Source: Opitutus sp. GAS368 | Lineage (GTDB): Bacteria > Verrucomicrobiota > Verrucomicrobiia > Opitutales > Opitutaceae | NCBI GenBank assembly: GCA_945871085.1 | Contig: CAMBVX010000009.1 | Coordinates: forward strand, 1 to 45,800 | Direction: 5' to 3' | DNA length: 45,800 bases | Part shown: piece after piece, positions 37,038 through 45,800 of the stretch | Layout of the letters: each line of letters opens with the position of its first letter | Position numbering within the stretch: the first letter of the stretch is position 1 | Program-made: the position numbers and the translations under genes | Notes under the pieces: model-generated | The model's input: the letters and a program-made list of their open reading frames with translations, nothing else | Databases searched by the model: none | Told to the model about the DNA's origin: nothing

Positions 37038-37584
37038 AACCGAGCCGGTTGGCGGTCTGGACGACTTCGAGCGCGTTTTCATTCCCGTCGCCCTGGCGTA
37101 AGGTAATTTTCCGCACGCTCGACTCATCGTAGAAACCGTCGGGCGTGAACCGGATCACGGGCAGTCCGTCGGTGAGGCCGAGTTTTTCTTCGTCCTGTTC
37201 CGAGACGGCCGTCGTGTCGGTCGCGGGCGTGTCGAGTTTGATCGTGGAATCAGCGGTGAAGCGGGTCGCTGGTCCGTCGCCCCCGGTTTCAGTCGAAGGC
37301 AAGCGCAGGCCGTAGCTCGAATCTTTCGAATTGATCCAGAGCAGCACCGGCACGCCGTCGGCGATCGCGCGGCTTTGTCCGTAGTGCACGAGCGCGAGCA
37401 CGCGTCTGGCTTCCGAGCCGAGCAATCGACCGCGGTAGAACGCGGCCATGCTCGGCGCGACCATGGCCGCACCGATGGCCAGGAGCACCATCACAAAGAT
37501 CAGTTCGATCAACGTGAAGGCGCCTGCGCCGAGGCGACGGCGGGCGGCGCCGCGCGGAGAGTTACTTTGCCGAGATGGACGCAT
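37009..37584 (-). CDS. gspH: T2SS minor pseudopilin GspH-like
   Basis: AGAFTLIELIFVMVLLAIGAAMVAPSMAAFYRGRLLGSEARRVLALVHYGQSRAIADGVPV. Confidence 0.8.
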   Translation of the reverse strand: MRPSRQSNSPRGAARRRLGAGAFTLIELIFVMVLLAIGAAMVAPSMAAFYRGRLLGSEARRVLALVHYGQSRAIADGVPVLLWINSKDSSYGLRLPSTETGGDGPATRFTADSTIKLDTPATDTTAVSEQDEEKLGLTDGLPVIRFTPDGFYDESSVRKITLRQGDGNENALEVVQTANRLGYEIRPATAN

Positions 37585-38014
37585 TCACCACATCGTCTTG
37601 AGTGTTGGCCTGACCGTCGGGGCCCATGGAGCGGATGTCGTAGCCGCTCGCGTTTACTTTGCCGGGGAATTCGTAGACGTAGACGTGACCCCACGGATCG
37701 AGCGGGATGTCGCTCTTGAGATACGGCCCGCGCCAACCCGTGACATCGGCCGGCTGCGCGATGAGTTGGTTCAAGCCGTCCTGGCCGCGCGGGTAGCTGC
37801 CGGTGTCGACTTCATAGGCGTCGAGCGCGGTGCCAAACGTCGCAATTTGCGTCTGTGCCGCAGTGATGCGCGCCTGCTCCGTGCGGCCCGTAAACTTGGG
37901 TAACACCAGTGCGGCGAGGATGCCGAGGATGACGAGCACGAGGAGGAGTTCGACGAGCGTGAAGCCGCCGCGAGCGGAGAGACGGGCGCGTTGTTTCGAA
38001 TGGGTGAGTTTCAT
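37562..38014 (-). CDS. gspG: T2SS major pseudopilin GspG
   Basis: MKLTHSKQRARLSARGGFTLVELLLVLVILGILAALVLPKFTGRTEQAR...YPRGQDGLNQLI...PLDPWGHVYVYEFPGK; start at 38014. Confidence 0.93.
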   Translation of the reverse strand: MKLTHSKQRARLSARGGFTLVELLLVLVILGILAALVLPKFTGRTEQARITAAQTQIATFGTALDAYEVDTGSYPRGQDGLNQLIAQPADVTGWRGPYLKSDIPLDPWGHVYVYEFPGKVNASGYDIRSMGPDGQANTQDDVVNASISAK

Positions 38015-38022
38015 GGAGAAAA

Positions 38023-39303
38023 TTATTTGATGTGATCTTGGAGCGAAAAAATGGGGTAAACCATGCCGATGAAGATCGTGCCGATGAGTGCCGCGATGAG
38101 AAACAGCATGAGCGGCTCGGCCAGCGCGACGGCGCTCTTCAACTGGCGGTCCAGGTCGCCTTCGGTAACATTCGCGATGCGCAACAGCTCGGCGTCGAGC
38201 TTGCCGCTCTCTTCCGCGACCGAGATCATTTCCACGATCGCGCCGGGGAAGAGCGTGCGGTTTTTGGCGAGACTCTTGCCGAGGGGTTTGCCCTCTTTCA
38301 CGCGGTCGATTGACTCCGACACGGCATCGACGAGCACTTGATTGCCGATGGAGCGGCGGGCGACGTTCAGCGAGCTGATCAGGGGCACGCCCGCGCTGAG
38401 GAGCGTGCCCAGCATGCGGGTGAAACGCGCCATCGCGAACTGCGCGAGCAGCGGGCCCACGATCCACGCCTTCAGCACGAAGCCTTCCCACGCGCGCCGA
38501 CCCACGGGGGAGTTGAACCAGCTCTTCAGCGAAATACCGGCGACGACCAAGCCCACTAAGACGAACAAGCCGTAGCTCCGAATGATGTAACTGGTGTTGA
38601 TGATCAGCTGCGTCAGGAGCGGGAGTTCGGCGTTGAAGCCGGCGAACACCAACTGAAAGCGCGGGATGAAAAAAACCATGAGGAACACCAGCACGCCGGT
38701 CGCGAGAAACAGCAAAATCGCGGGATACATCAGCGCCGCACTGACCTTCGACTGGATGTCTTTTTCGCGCGCCTGGAAGTCGGCGATCTGCGCGAGCACC
38801 ACATCGAGGAAGCCCCCCGCTTCGCCGGCCTCGACCATCGCCACGTAAACGCGCGGGAAGGTCTCCGGCGAACGCTCCATCGCCTTTGACAGCGACATGC
38901 CGTCGATCACGAGGTCGTGGATTTCCTTCCATTTTTGCTTCGCGACGGGCTCGGCGGATTCGCGGTGGAGAATCACCAGCGCGCGGCTGAAGGGCACGCC
39001 CGCCGCCAGTAAGCTGGAGAGCAAACGCGTGAAGTTCTCGAGCATCCGCGGCGTGATCTTTGGTTTGCCGCCGAACGAGAAATTGAAACCCGCCGCGGGC
39101 GCGCTGCCAGCGGCGGCCGCCTTGTCCGCGGGATGTGCCGCGGCGGAATTTTTCGGGGCCGCAGTAGCCGACTCCGCGAGCTTGATCGGCTTCAACCCAC
39201 GGCCTTCCACTTGGCGCATCGCCTCGTGGCGGTTGCTCGCATCGAGAAAACCTTCCGTCAGCACGCCGTCGCGCTGCAGCGCCTTGTAAACAAATTGAGG
39301 CAT
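38023..39303 (-). CDS. gspF: T2SS inner-membrane protein GspF
   Basis: MPQFVYKALQRDGVLTEGFLDASNRHEAMRQVEGRGLKPI; two GspF domains; FRF LSSLLAAGVPFSRALVIL. Confidence 0.92.
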   Translation of the reverse strand: MPQFVYKALQRDGVLTEGFLDASNRHEAMRQVEGRGLKPIKLAESATAAPKNSAAAHPADKAAAAGSAPAAGFNFSFGGKPKITPRMLENFTRLLSSLLAAGVPFSRALVILHRESAEPVAKQKWKEIHDLVIDGMSLSKAMERSPETFPRVYVAMVEAGEAGGFLDVVLAQIADFQAREKDIQSKVSAALMYPAILLFLATGVLVFLMVFFIPRFQLVFAGFNAELPLLTQLIINTSYIIRSYGLFVLVGLVVAGISLKSWFNSPVGRRAWEGFVLKAWIVGPLLAQFAMARFTRMLGTLLSAGVPLISSLNVARRSIGNQVLVDAVSESIDRVKEGKPLGKSLAKNRTLFPGAIVEMISVAEESGKLDAELLRIANVTEGDLDRQLKSAVALAEPLMLFLIAALIGTIFIGMVYPIFSLQDHIK

Positions 39304-39316
39304 CGCGGCGGAGGGC

Positions 39317-41089
39317 TCAGATCAGTGAGCGGGGCAAGGCCGGCTGTTCACCCGTGGCCGCAGTTGCCCGGGATTCCGCGACCACTTTGTCCGATTCCAT
39401 TTCGTGGACCGTCGTGACGCTCAAGACTTCTTCGATCGTGGTGATCCCCTCCTCCACCAGCCGTCGGCCATCTTCGGAGAGGGTCTTCATCCCGGCGCGG
39501 CGCGCGGACTCACGAATCGCATCGGTCGAACTGTTTTTAAGAATGAGCGAACGAATTTCGCTGCTCGAATCCATCCATTCGAAAATCGCACGGCGACCAT
39601 GGTAGCCCGTATTGCGGCACTCGCGGCAACCGACGGCGCGGTAAACTTCCGCCTTGGGCGAGATCCCCAATTTGGTCCGATAAACGTGCGACTCCGGCGT
39701 CGTATCCACTTTCCGACAATGCGGACACAGCAAGCGCACGAGCCGTTGGGCGAGCACCGCTTCGAGCGAGGAGGCGACGAGATACGGCTCGACGCCCATG
39801 TCGACGAGACGCGTGAGCGCGCCCGCGGCGTCATTGGTATGCAGCGTCGAGAAAACCAAATGCCCCGTCAGCGAAGCCTGCACGGCGATCTGCGCCGTCT
39901 CCTGATCGCGGATTTCACCGATGAGCACGACGTCGGGGTCGTGGCGGAGGATCGAACGCAGGCCGCGGGCAAACGTGAGGCCGGATTTCTCCGAAACCTG
40001 GATTTGGTTCACGCCTTTCAGCTGATACTCGACCGGGTCTTCAATCGTGATGATCTTGCGCTCGGAGTCGTTGATTTCGTTGAGCGCCGTATAAAGCGTC
40101 GAGGTCTTGCCGGAGCCAGTCGGACCGGTCACGAGCACGATGCCGTGCGGGAGCTGAAGCACGCGCTCCAAACACGTGAGCTCGCGCTCGCCCATGCCGA
40201 GATCACGGGCGCCGCGGAGCTTGGAATTCTGCCGCAACAAACGCATGACGACGGCTTCGCCGTGGAGCATCGGGATGATCGATACGCGGATATCCACCTC
40301 GGCGTCTTCGATGCGAACTTTAATACGTCCATCCTGCGGGAGGCGTTTCTCCGCGATGTTGAGATGGCTGAGGATTTTTACGCGCGCCACGATCGCGGGC
40401 TGGAAACGTTTGATCTGCGCCGGCACCGGCACCTCCTGCAAAATACCGTCGATGCGGTAGCGGATGCGTAACTCGTCCTCGAAAGGCTCGAGGTGAACGT
40501 CCGACGCGCGGAGCTCGATCGCGTCCTTGAGGACTTGGTTAACGAACCGGATGATCGACGCATCCTCGGCAGCTTCGTCGAGATTGTTGTCGGTGCCCCC
40601 ATCTTCATCGACCACTTGCAAACCCGCCTCGTCGTCGAGCGTATCAATCGTGTCCGCCCCGACGCCGAGCCGCTTTTTCATTTCCCGCTGGATCACCTCG
40701 GTCGGGGCCAGCACGGGACGGAGACGGAGCCCCGTGAGCGCCTTCAATCCATCGAGACCCTGCGTGGCGAAGAGCCGGCTCGTCGCGATCTCAATGTGAT
40801 TGTCGACGCGCCGCAGCGGGAGCAATTCATCGCGCAGCAGCAGGCGCGCCGGAAACAACGAGAGCACCTGTTTGTCGGGCTCGAGTTCGTCGAGCGCGGC
40901 GTAGCCGACGCCGTATTCCTGCGCGAGCCAGCGCAAGACGCGCTCTTCGGTGAGCGCGTCGGCCGGAGGATGCTGCGCGAGAAATGCGCGCGCATCCGTG
41001 GTCGTGAGCTGTCTGGCCGCGATCATGCGGCCGAGCAGTTCGGGCACAGCGTTATGGGCGCTGCCTACGGGGGAAGATTCGGTCAGCAC
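39317..41089 (-). CDS. gspE: T2SS ATPase GspE (start approximate)
   Basis: Walker A GPTGSGKTSTLYTAL; ITIEDPVEYQL; LRSILRHDPDVVLIGEIRDQETA; zinc tetracysteine LCPHC...GCREC. The ORF-track start at 41383 overlaps another coding frame; likely GTG at 41089 or ATG near 41026. Confidence 0.92.
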   Translation of the reverse strand: MLTESSPVGSAHNAVPELLGRMIAARQLTTTDARAFLAQHPPADALTEERVLRWLAQEYGVGYAALDELEPDKQVLSLFPARLLLRDELLPLRRVDNHIEIATSRLFATQGLDGLKALTGLRLRPVLAPTEVIQREMKKRLGVGADTIDTLDDEAGLQVVDEDGGTDNNLDEAAEDASIIRFVNQVLKDAIELRASDVHLEPFEDELRIRYRIDGILQEVPVPAQIKRFQPAIVARVKILSHLNIAEKRLPQDGRIKVRIEDAEVDIRVSIIPMLHGEAVVMRLLRQNSKLRGARDLGMGERELTCLERVLQLPHGIVLVTGPTGSGKTSTLYTALNEINDSERKIITIEDPVEYQLKGVNQIQVSEKSGLTFARGLRSILRHDPDVVLIGEIRDQETAQIAVQASLTGHLVFSTLHTNDAAGALTRLVDMGVEPYLVASSLEAVLAQRLVRLLCPHCRKVDTTPESHVYRTKLGISPKAEVYRAVGCRECRNTGYHGRRAIFEWMDSSSEIRSLILKNSSTDAIRESARRAGMKTLSEDGRRLVEEGITTIEEVLSVTTVHEMESDKVVAESRATAATGEQPALPRSLI

Positions 41090-41105
41090 AGCGGGAGTTT
41101 CCGAC

Positions 41106-41729
41106 TCAGGGTAATAGGCCGAACATGACCGCGATGGCCTCTTGGCGAACGGAGAGCACGGCCCGCAGCTCTTCCTGCGCTTTCGTGAGCTTCGCTTCGT
41201 GCTGCTTGCGCACGTCGCGCAGCCGATCGAGGCGGGACTTGATTTCAGCATCCGGCAACTTGTCAGTGATCGCCGCGCGCAACGCATCTTGCTCAGGATT
41301 GCCCGAGGGTCCGCGAGTCGGGCGAGTTCCGCCGCCGCCGCCGGGAGGACCGCCACCACCGCCGGGAGGACCGCCGCGCCCAATACCGCCGCCCGCGCTG
41401 CGGCGAATCTCGCTCACTTTGGTGAGGCGTTCGGAAATCAACGCCCACTCGGCGTCGTCGGTCACGCCGAACTGTTCGCGCAGGCGCTCCTGCATCGCCG
41501 CAGGATCGAAACTGCCGCGGCCACCTTTACCGCCGTTGTCGCCGCCATTCGCATCGCCACCTGGGCGTCGACGGCGATCGCCGTTGGGATCGGCAGGCGC
41601 GGTGTTTTGCGCGAAGACACCTACCGAGAAAGCACTGACCGCAGCCAAGAGGGCCACCGCGCGAAACAGGCGGTGGCGGGAACAGCACACAGCCGGAGCA
41701 AACGAAACGGAGGGTGAGATCGATTTCAT
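41106..41729 (-). CDS. Secreted Gly/Pro-rich hypothetical protein preceding gspE
   Basis: Signal peptide LFRAVALLAAVSAFSVGVFAQ; low-complexity GGGIGRGGPPGGGGGPPGGGGG; C-terminal coiled coil LDRLRDVRKQHEAKLTKAQEELRAVLSVRQEAIAVMFGLLP. Confidence 0.75.
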   Translation of the reverse strand: MKSISPSVSFAPAVCCSRHRLFRAVALLAAVSAFSVGVFAQNTAPADPNGDRRRRPGGDANGGDNGGKGGRGSFDPAAMQERLREQFGVTDDAEWALISERLTKVSEIRRSAGGGIGRGGPPGGGGGPPGGGGGTRPTRGPSGNPEQDALRAAITDKLPDAEIKSRLDRLRDVRKQHEAKLTKAQEELRAVLSVRQEAIAVMFGLLP

Positions 41730-41803
41730 GGGGATTCCTCACGTTGCAGCACGCGCGGCACCCCTGTAAACACTTATCCTCTAAGGATTTCTCACAGATT
41801 GTG

Positions 41804-41851
41804 TGCGCAGAGTTTGCGCAGACGCCACCCCCTATGCGCAGAAATTGCGCA
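41804..41851. promoter_or_regulatory. Operator-like array of four TGCGCA palindromes upstream of the T2SS operon
   Basis: TGCGCA at 41804, 41815, 41835, 41846 (centre spacing 11/20/11). Confidence 0.5.
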
Positions 41852-41866
41852 TCGCCGGACCGGCGC

Positions 41867-41906
41867 AAAAAAGAGCGGGCGGCGCGCCACAACACGCACC
41901 GCCCGC
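41867..41906 (-). terminator. Intrinsic terminator after the REC-REC-STAS gene
   Basis: Minus strand: GCGGGCGG-16 nt loop-CCGCCCGC then TCTTTTTT. Confidence 0.8.
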
Positions 41907-41945
41907 CAGTTCTCGTCTTAACACCCCTGACAATTCGTTGGACGC

Positions 41946-43109
41946 TCAGCCGACCCCCGCGAGTTGCGGAGTCGCGGATGCGCCCCGGCTGACACCGGCC
42001 TTGGCCTCGTCGAGCGAGTCGTAGAAAGTCCAGCCGCGCGTATCTTCGAAGCCTTTGCACTCGGAGATGATTTGCGCGTTGCCGACCAACGTAAACTGCA
42101 TGCCGAGGTCGCGGCAGATCTGCATGGCCTGAAAGAGCAGTTTGATCACGCCCATGTGGAGCGTGCGGAGTTGATGAATATCGATGACCACTTTGTTGAG
42201 TCCCGCCTCGACCGCATCGGAAAACTTGGGCTTCAAGTAATTCGCGGCCTCCGCGATCACGACCGGCGAGCAATTTTCGGGCAGGCGCATCACGAGGCAC
42301 CCCTGCTCCGTCGCGTAGTAACGCTGCGAGGTATCGAGATTCATCGCCTTGGCGATCTTCGTTTCCAAGTCGGCCGTATCGATGGGCTTGGTGATGATCG
42401 CGCTGAAGCCGAGCGTCTGGGCCTGCTGCTGCTGGACGGTTTCCGTTTTCACCACGAGCGCGAACACCGGCGTGTATTTGGTCTTCACGTTGGTGCGAAT
42501 AAGGCGGAAGAGAGTGAAGGCCGATTCTTCCGGCAACGAGAGACTGACAATCACCACATCAGGGGCCGTCTTGGCACACTGATCGATCGCTTCACCCTGC
42601 GTGCTGACGCCACGGATTTTCCACGGGGTGTGCTTCAAGCCTTCCTGAATCTGCTGCACGATGGCCGGCTTGTCCTCGACCACAAGAATGTCGGCAGGGT
42701 CAAAAATAGACTTAGCCTTCGAGGCCGCATCGTTCAACGGCTTGAGATCAATGACGCGACCGCATTTTTCGAGCAGCGTTTCCTCCTTGAAGGGCTTCAC
42801 GAGATAGTCCCGCACGCCAATTTTGGCGATCTTGAGCACGTTATCGCGACCACCCTCGGCGGTGAGCATCATCACGGGTATGGCCTTGAGCGCGGGGTCC
42901 GACTTCAGTTTTGTGAGCATCTCGACGCCGTCCATGACTGGCATCGTGACGTCGAGGAGAATCAGGTCAGGCATTTCCTTCGCGGCGATGGCGAGGCCTT
43001 CGACGCCGTTACCCGCCTCGAGAATTTCGCAGTCATAGGCCTTGAAGGCCTTCTTCACAATAATGCGGACGGTCTTGGAATCGTCTACGGTGAGAACTTT
43101 GTAGCGCAT
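41946..43109 (-). CDS. REC - degenerate REC - STAS domain response regulator
   Basis: First REC VLTVDDSKTVRIIV...LILLDVTMPVMDG...KPFKEE; second REC ILVVEDKPAIVQQ...VVIVSLSLPEES...ITKPID lacks the Asp; C-terminal STAS-like LVMRLPENCSPVVIAEAANYL...KVVIDIHQLRTLHMGVIKLLFQAMQICRDLGMQFTLVG. Confidence 0.85.
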   Translation of the reverse strand: MRYKVLTVDDSKTVRIIVKKAFKAYDCEILEAGNGVEGLAIAAKEMPDLILLDVTMPVMDGVEMLTKLKSDPALKAIPVMMLTAEGGRDNVLKIAKIGVRDYLVKPFKEETLLEKCGRVIDLKPLNDAASKAKSIFDPADILVVEDKPAIVQQIQEGLKHTPWKIRGVSTQGEAIDQCAKTAPDVVIVSLSLPEESAFTLFRLIRTNVKTKYTPVFALVVKTETVQQQQAQTLGFSAIITKPIDTADLETKIAKAMNLDTSQRYYATEQGCLVMRLPENCSPVVIAEAANYLKPKFSDAVEAGLNKVVIDIHQLRTLHMGVIKLLFQAMQICRDLGMQFTLVGNAQIISECKGFEDTRGWTFYDSLDEAKAGVSRGASATPQLAGVG

Positions 43110-43130
43110 GGTAGTAGAAAATAATGGGAT

Positions 43131-43652
43131 TCAATCTTCCGACTTGATGAGAATGTCGGCGACCACGCGGTGTTCAGCGCAGTCAAAATAGTAAATGTGA
43201 CGAACCGCTTGACCGATCGATTCGATGGAGAAATTACTGCCGCGCAGGATCGAAGGGATCGTCAGTTTGCAGGGGTAACCGGCGTCGCAGAGCGCGTTCT
43301 TAAAGCTTCCAACGGTCATATTGGTCAACTCCCCGATCGCGTCGTTGATCACCTCGTCACCCGCTTCGTCCAACTCAACTTCGGTCATGCCGAGCAGGTG
43401 GCACGTGCCCAAACGAGCGAAAGCCAAGTCAAAGTGCAGGTAGATGAGACCGTTGATGTCACCCACAAAACCGACGGTGCCGACCACCTGGGGGCGATGG
43501 CCTTCGAGGCCGCTGCGGGCCTCAGCGTCGCTCCGAGGGATCTGGGCGCTAGACGTCGCCTCACGGCCCAGCATGGTCTTGAAGACATCGGCGACCGCGC
43601 GGTTAATATGATCGCGGATCAAAGTTTCGGTAATTTCAGCGGTAGCGGGCAT
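43131..43652 (-). CDS. CheX-like chemotaxis phosphatase
   Basis: DEVINDAIGELTNMTVGSFKNALCDAGYPCKLTIPSILRG typical of CheX. Confidence 0.85.
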   Translation of the reverse strand: MPATAEITETLIRDHINRAVADVFKTMLGREATSSAQIPRSDAEARSGLEGHRPQVVGTVGFVGDINGLIYLHFDLAFARLGTCHLLGMTEVELDEAGDEVINDAIGELTNMTVGSFKNALCDAGYPCKLTIPSILRGSNFSIESIGQAVRHIYYFDCAEHRVVADILIKSED

Positions 43653-43845
43653 AGGGAGGAACGGGGTTTTCCGAGATGCCTGTTCTATCGGCCCGTTCTT
43701 CCAGGGGTTTAACGCGGAACTCGCTCAAACTGAAAAAAAATCCGCCTGCGGCGCATCGGCCCGCCAGCGCCCCCGACACGGCCCTACCGCCGCCTGCGCC
43801 AGTAGCGTCGGGGCACCCGCGGAACGCGGGGGACCGACCGCGCCG

Positions 43846-45333
43846 TTACGCCTCGGCCGGATCGATCCCCGCGTCCACCGGAGCACCCGCCTCGCGGTAT
43901 TCTTGCAGCTTGTTTCTCAACGTCCGAATGCTGATACCGAGCGCTATCGCGGCCTGCGTGCGGTTGCCGCCCGTCTGTTTTAATGCCGCCCGGATCGCAT
44001 GTTTTTCCAGCTCATCGAGCCGGAAAACCTGTCCCGCCGCATCCGTGAGTCCAGAGCCGGAGCCCGCACTCGCGCTCGCCGTCTCAGATTCATCCGCCGC
44101 CAGCGGCTCGTCGCTCACGCCCGCATGCGCCCACGGAAGCGTCGAGCTGGCCTCAGTGGGCGCAAGATCCCCGGGCAGTCCGAGCCCCGCCGCCGTGACG
44201 GGACGCCCCGGCTCCGAGAGAATCACGGCCCGCTCAATCGTGTTTTGCAATTCACGCACATTGCCCGGCCAGCGATAAGCCAGCATGGCCGCACACGCTG
44301 AATCGGAAAACCCGGTGACTTTGACGCCGTGCTTGCGGGTGAAGCGCCGGAGAAAGTGATCGGCCAACAATGGAATATCCTCCACGCGCTCGCGCAGCGC
44401 CGGCACATGCACCGGAAAAACATTCAACCGGTAATACAGATCTTGGCGGAATTCACCTTTGCCGACGTGCGCCAACAGATCGCGATTCGACGTGGCAATA
44501 ATGCGAACGTTGACCTTGATCGTGCGGCTGCCTCCGACCCGCTCAAATTCACGCTCCTGCAATACGCGCAGCAGTTTCGCCTGTAGGGCCGACGGGATTT
44601 CACTCACCTCATCGAGCAGTAACGTGCCGTTGTGGGCCAGCTCGAAGCGCCCTTCCCGTCGCTCCGTCGCGCCGGTGAACGCCCCGCGCTCGTGGCCGAA
44701 AAATTCGCTCTCGATCAGATGTTCCGAGATCGCCGCACAGTTCATCTTGATGAACGGCTGCCCGCGCCGGGGACTGCGGCGGTAGAATTCGCGCGAAACC
44801 ATCTCCTTGCCGGTGCCGCTTTCGCCGGTGACAAGCACCGTCGCATCCGTCGGTGCCACGCGTTCGACGAGCTGCCGCAACCGCGTCATCGCCGGACTGC
44901 GACCGACGAGCAGCGCATCGTCGTCCTCCGGATCGTCGCTGAGGAGGCGGCTGACGCGCACGAGTTGCCGGTAGGTCTGCGCCTTGCGCAAAATGACATC
45001 AATCTGGCTCGGCGAAAAGGGCTTCATCACGTAGTCGAAGGCGCCCGCGCGCATGCACGCCACGGCCGACTCGATCGAACCAAAACCGGTGACCATGACC
45101 ACCAGCGGGCGCTCGGGCAGCGCCGCGACGTGCTCAAGGAACTTCAGGCCGTCGCCGTCCGGCAGCCGCAGATCGAGCATCATCAAGTCATACGGCTCCC
45201 GCGCGAGATGGGCCGACGCCTCCGCGAGATTCGCGGCACAACTCACCGGCAATTTGTGCCGCGAAAAAATGGCCGTGAACAGATTGCGGATCACCAAGTC
45301 GTCTTCGACGATCAGGATTTTCTCAAATGACAT
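43846..45333 (-). CDS. NtrC-family sigma-54-dependent response regulator (REC-AAA+-Fis HTH)
   Basis: Start MSFEKILIVEDDLVIRNLF at 45333; MMLDLRLPDGDG; GESGTGKEMVSREFY; EFFGHERGAFTGAT; GNRTQAAIALGISIRTLRNKLQEYR. Confidence 0.94.
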   Translation of the reverse strand: MSFEKILIVEDDLVIRNLFTAIFSRHKLPVSCAANLAEASAHLAREPYDLMMLDLRLPDGDGLKFLEHVAALPERPLVVMVTGFGSIESAVACMRAGAFDYVMKPFSPSQIDVILRKAQTYRQLVRVSRLLSDDPEDDDALLVGRSPAMTRLRQLVERVAPTDATVLVTGESGTGKEMVSREFYRRSPRRGQPFIKMNCAAISEHLIESEFFGHERGAFTGATERREGRFELAHNGTLLLDEVSEIPSALQAKLLRVLQEREFERVGGSRTIKVNVRIIATSNRDLLAHVGKGEFRQDLYYRLNVFPVHVPALRERVEDIPLLADHFLRRFTRKHGVKVTGFSDSACAAMLAYRWPGNVRELQNTIERAVILSEPGRPVTAAGLGLPGDLAPTEASSTLPWAHAGVSDEPLAADESETASASAGSGSGLTDAAGQVFRLDELEKHAIRAALKQTGGNRTQAAIALGISIRTLRNKLQEYREAGAPVDAGIDPAEA

Positions 45334-45595
45334 GGCGCAAGTTGGTGATGTAGGCGACGGAACAGATCGGGCGATACCACGTAACATCTGATGCGCGTGC
45401 AAACAAATGTTCCGGGCGCGCGACCCAGCGTGAGCCGAGCGGGTCTTCGCCGCGGCCTGTCGCCCGCCCCGCGAATTACACCGGTGGGAACTTCGCCCGT
45501 TGGGGTTGCCGCGGTGCTCCGCCCATGAGGATCCGCGCCCGAGTGCCCGGACCTCGCGCGTTTCCTCTCTTCGTGATCAGCACGGCGTGATTACT

Positions 45596-45800
45596 TCACC
45601 CGGCGAGCGCCCATCCGGCCACCCCGCGCGCTCTCGTCCCTGCCACCACGTAGTCTGGCAGCGGGCGATTGACGAAGCCGGCGGGCGGGGCTTGGGCGCG
45701 CTGGGCGGCGCTCCAGTCGTGCGCGAGTTGCCGACGAGGGAGCATCACGGCGTTGGGCGGCAGCAACGCGCCGAGTATCTGGCGCGCAAACGTGTCGTCG
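45596..45800 (-). CDS. Partial hypothetical protein (C-terminal end, runs off window edge)
   Basis: Open minus-strand frame DDTFARQILGALLPPNAVMLPRRQLAHDWSAAQRAQAPPAGFVNRPLPDYVVAGTRARGVAGWALAG*. Confidence 0.4.
   Translation of the reverse strand, partial: DDTFARQILGALLPPNAVMLPRRQLAHDWSAAQRAQAPPAGFVNRPLPDYVVAGTRARGVAGWALAG

Noticed and set aside
37562-38932. 456-aa minus ORF ending in GspG
   Set aside because: Its upstream part is an out-of-frame reading of gspF (same strand, different frame); the real GspG starts at 38014.
41090-41383. N-terminal extension of the GspE ORF (MGAAVLPAVVAVLP...)
   Set aside because: Out-of-frame shadow of the Gly-rich secreted protein at 41106-41729, which has the better coding signal and signal peptide.
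41731-41790. Possible sigma-54 promoter upstream of the secreted protein (minus strand GGTGCCGCGCGTGC)
   Set aside because: GG and GC are correctly spaced but the rest departs from TGGCAC-N5-TTGCA; too weak without a scoring matrix.
43816-43830. CCCGC-GGAAC-GCGGG hairpin after the second NtrC-type gene
   Set aside because: Short stem and no U-tract; not enough for a terminator call.
1-45800. CRISPR array, tRNA/rRNA genes, integrase or transposase genes, prophage
   Set aside because: No regularly spaced direct repeats with unique spacers, no tRNA/rRNA or transposase/integrase signature seen by eye; the eight-copy repeat is dispersed over 20 kb, not an array.

Overview
High-GC bacterial chromosome segment. 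Protein motifs (repeated TonB-dependent receptors with an 'APNIKNV' plug motif, and a Verrucomicrobia-like T2SS cluster) suggest an Opitutaceae-type verrucomicrobium; this placement is inference. Nearly all genes lie on the minus strand; CheW is the only convincing plus-strand gene. Left half (1-22 kb): a truncated sugar-phosphate isomerase/epimerase-like gene, an S51 cyanophycinase-like peptidase, a five-Asp-box sialidase, five large TonB-dependent receptors (TBDRs), a neutral-ceramidase-like protein and a remnant isomerase fragment. Right half (22.5-45.8 kb): HDOD protein, CheA/CheW, a histidine kinase/NtrC pair, a tightly coupled T2SS operon (gspE-F-G-H-I-J-K-L-M-C-D), a secreted Gly-rich protein, a REC-pseudoREC-STAS protein, CheX and a second NtrC-type regulator. 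Most notable: (1) an undescribed-looking G-rich interspersed repeat, consensus about CTGATAGGAAACTGGATTTTCAGGGGGATCGGATCCGGGAGGGGTTT, present in 8 copies, all in one orientation, near or inside gene ends in the TBDR region; (2) a T2SS secretin apparently split into two separately exported proteins; (3) a helically phased TGCGCA operator-like array upstream of the T2SS operon; (4) a REPIN/MITE-like inverted-repeat element at 871-954. All calls are by eye; no database search was run.
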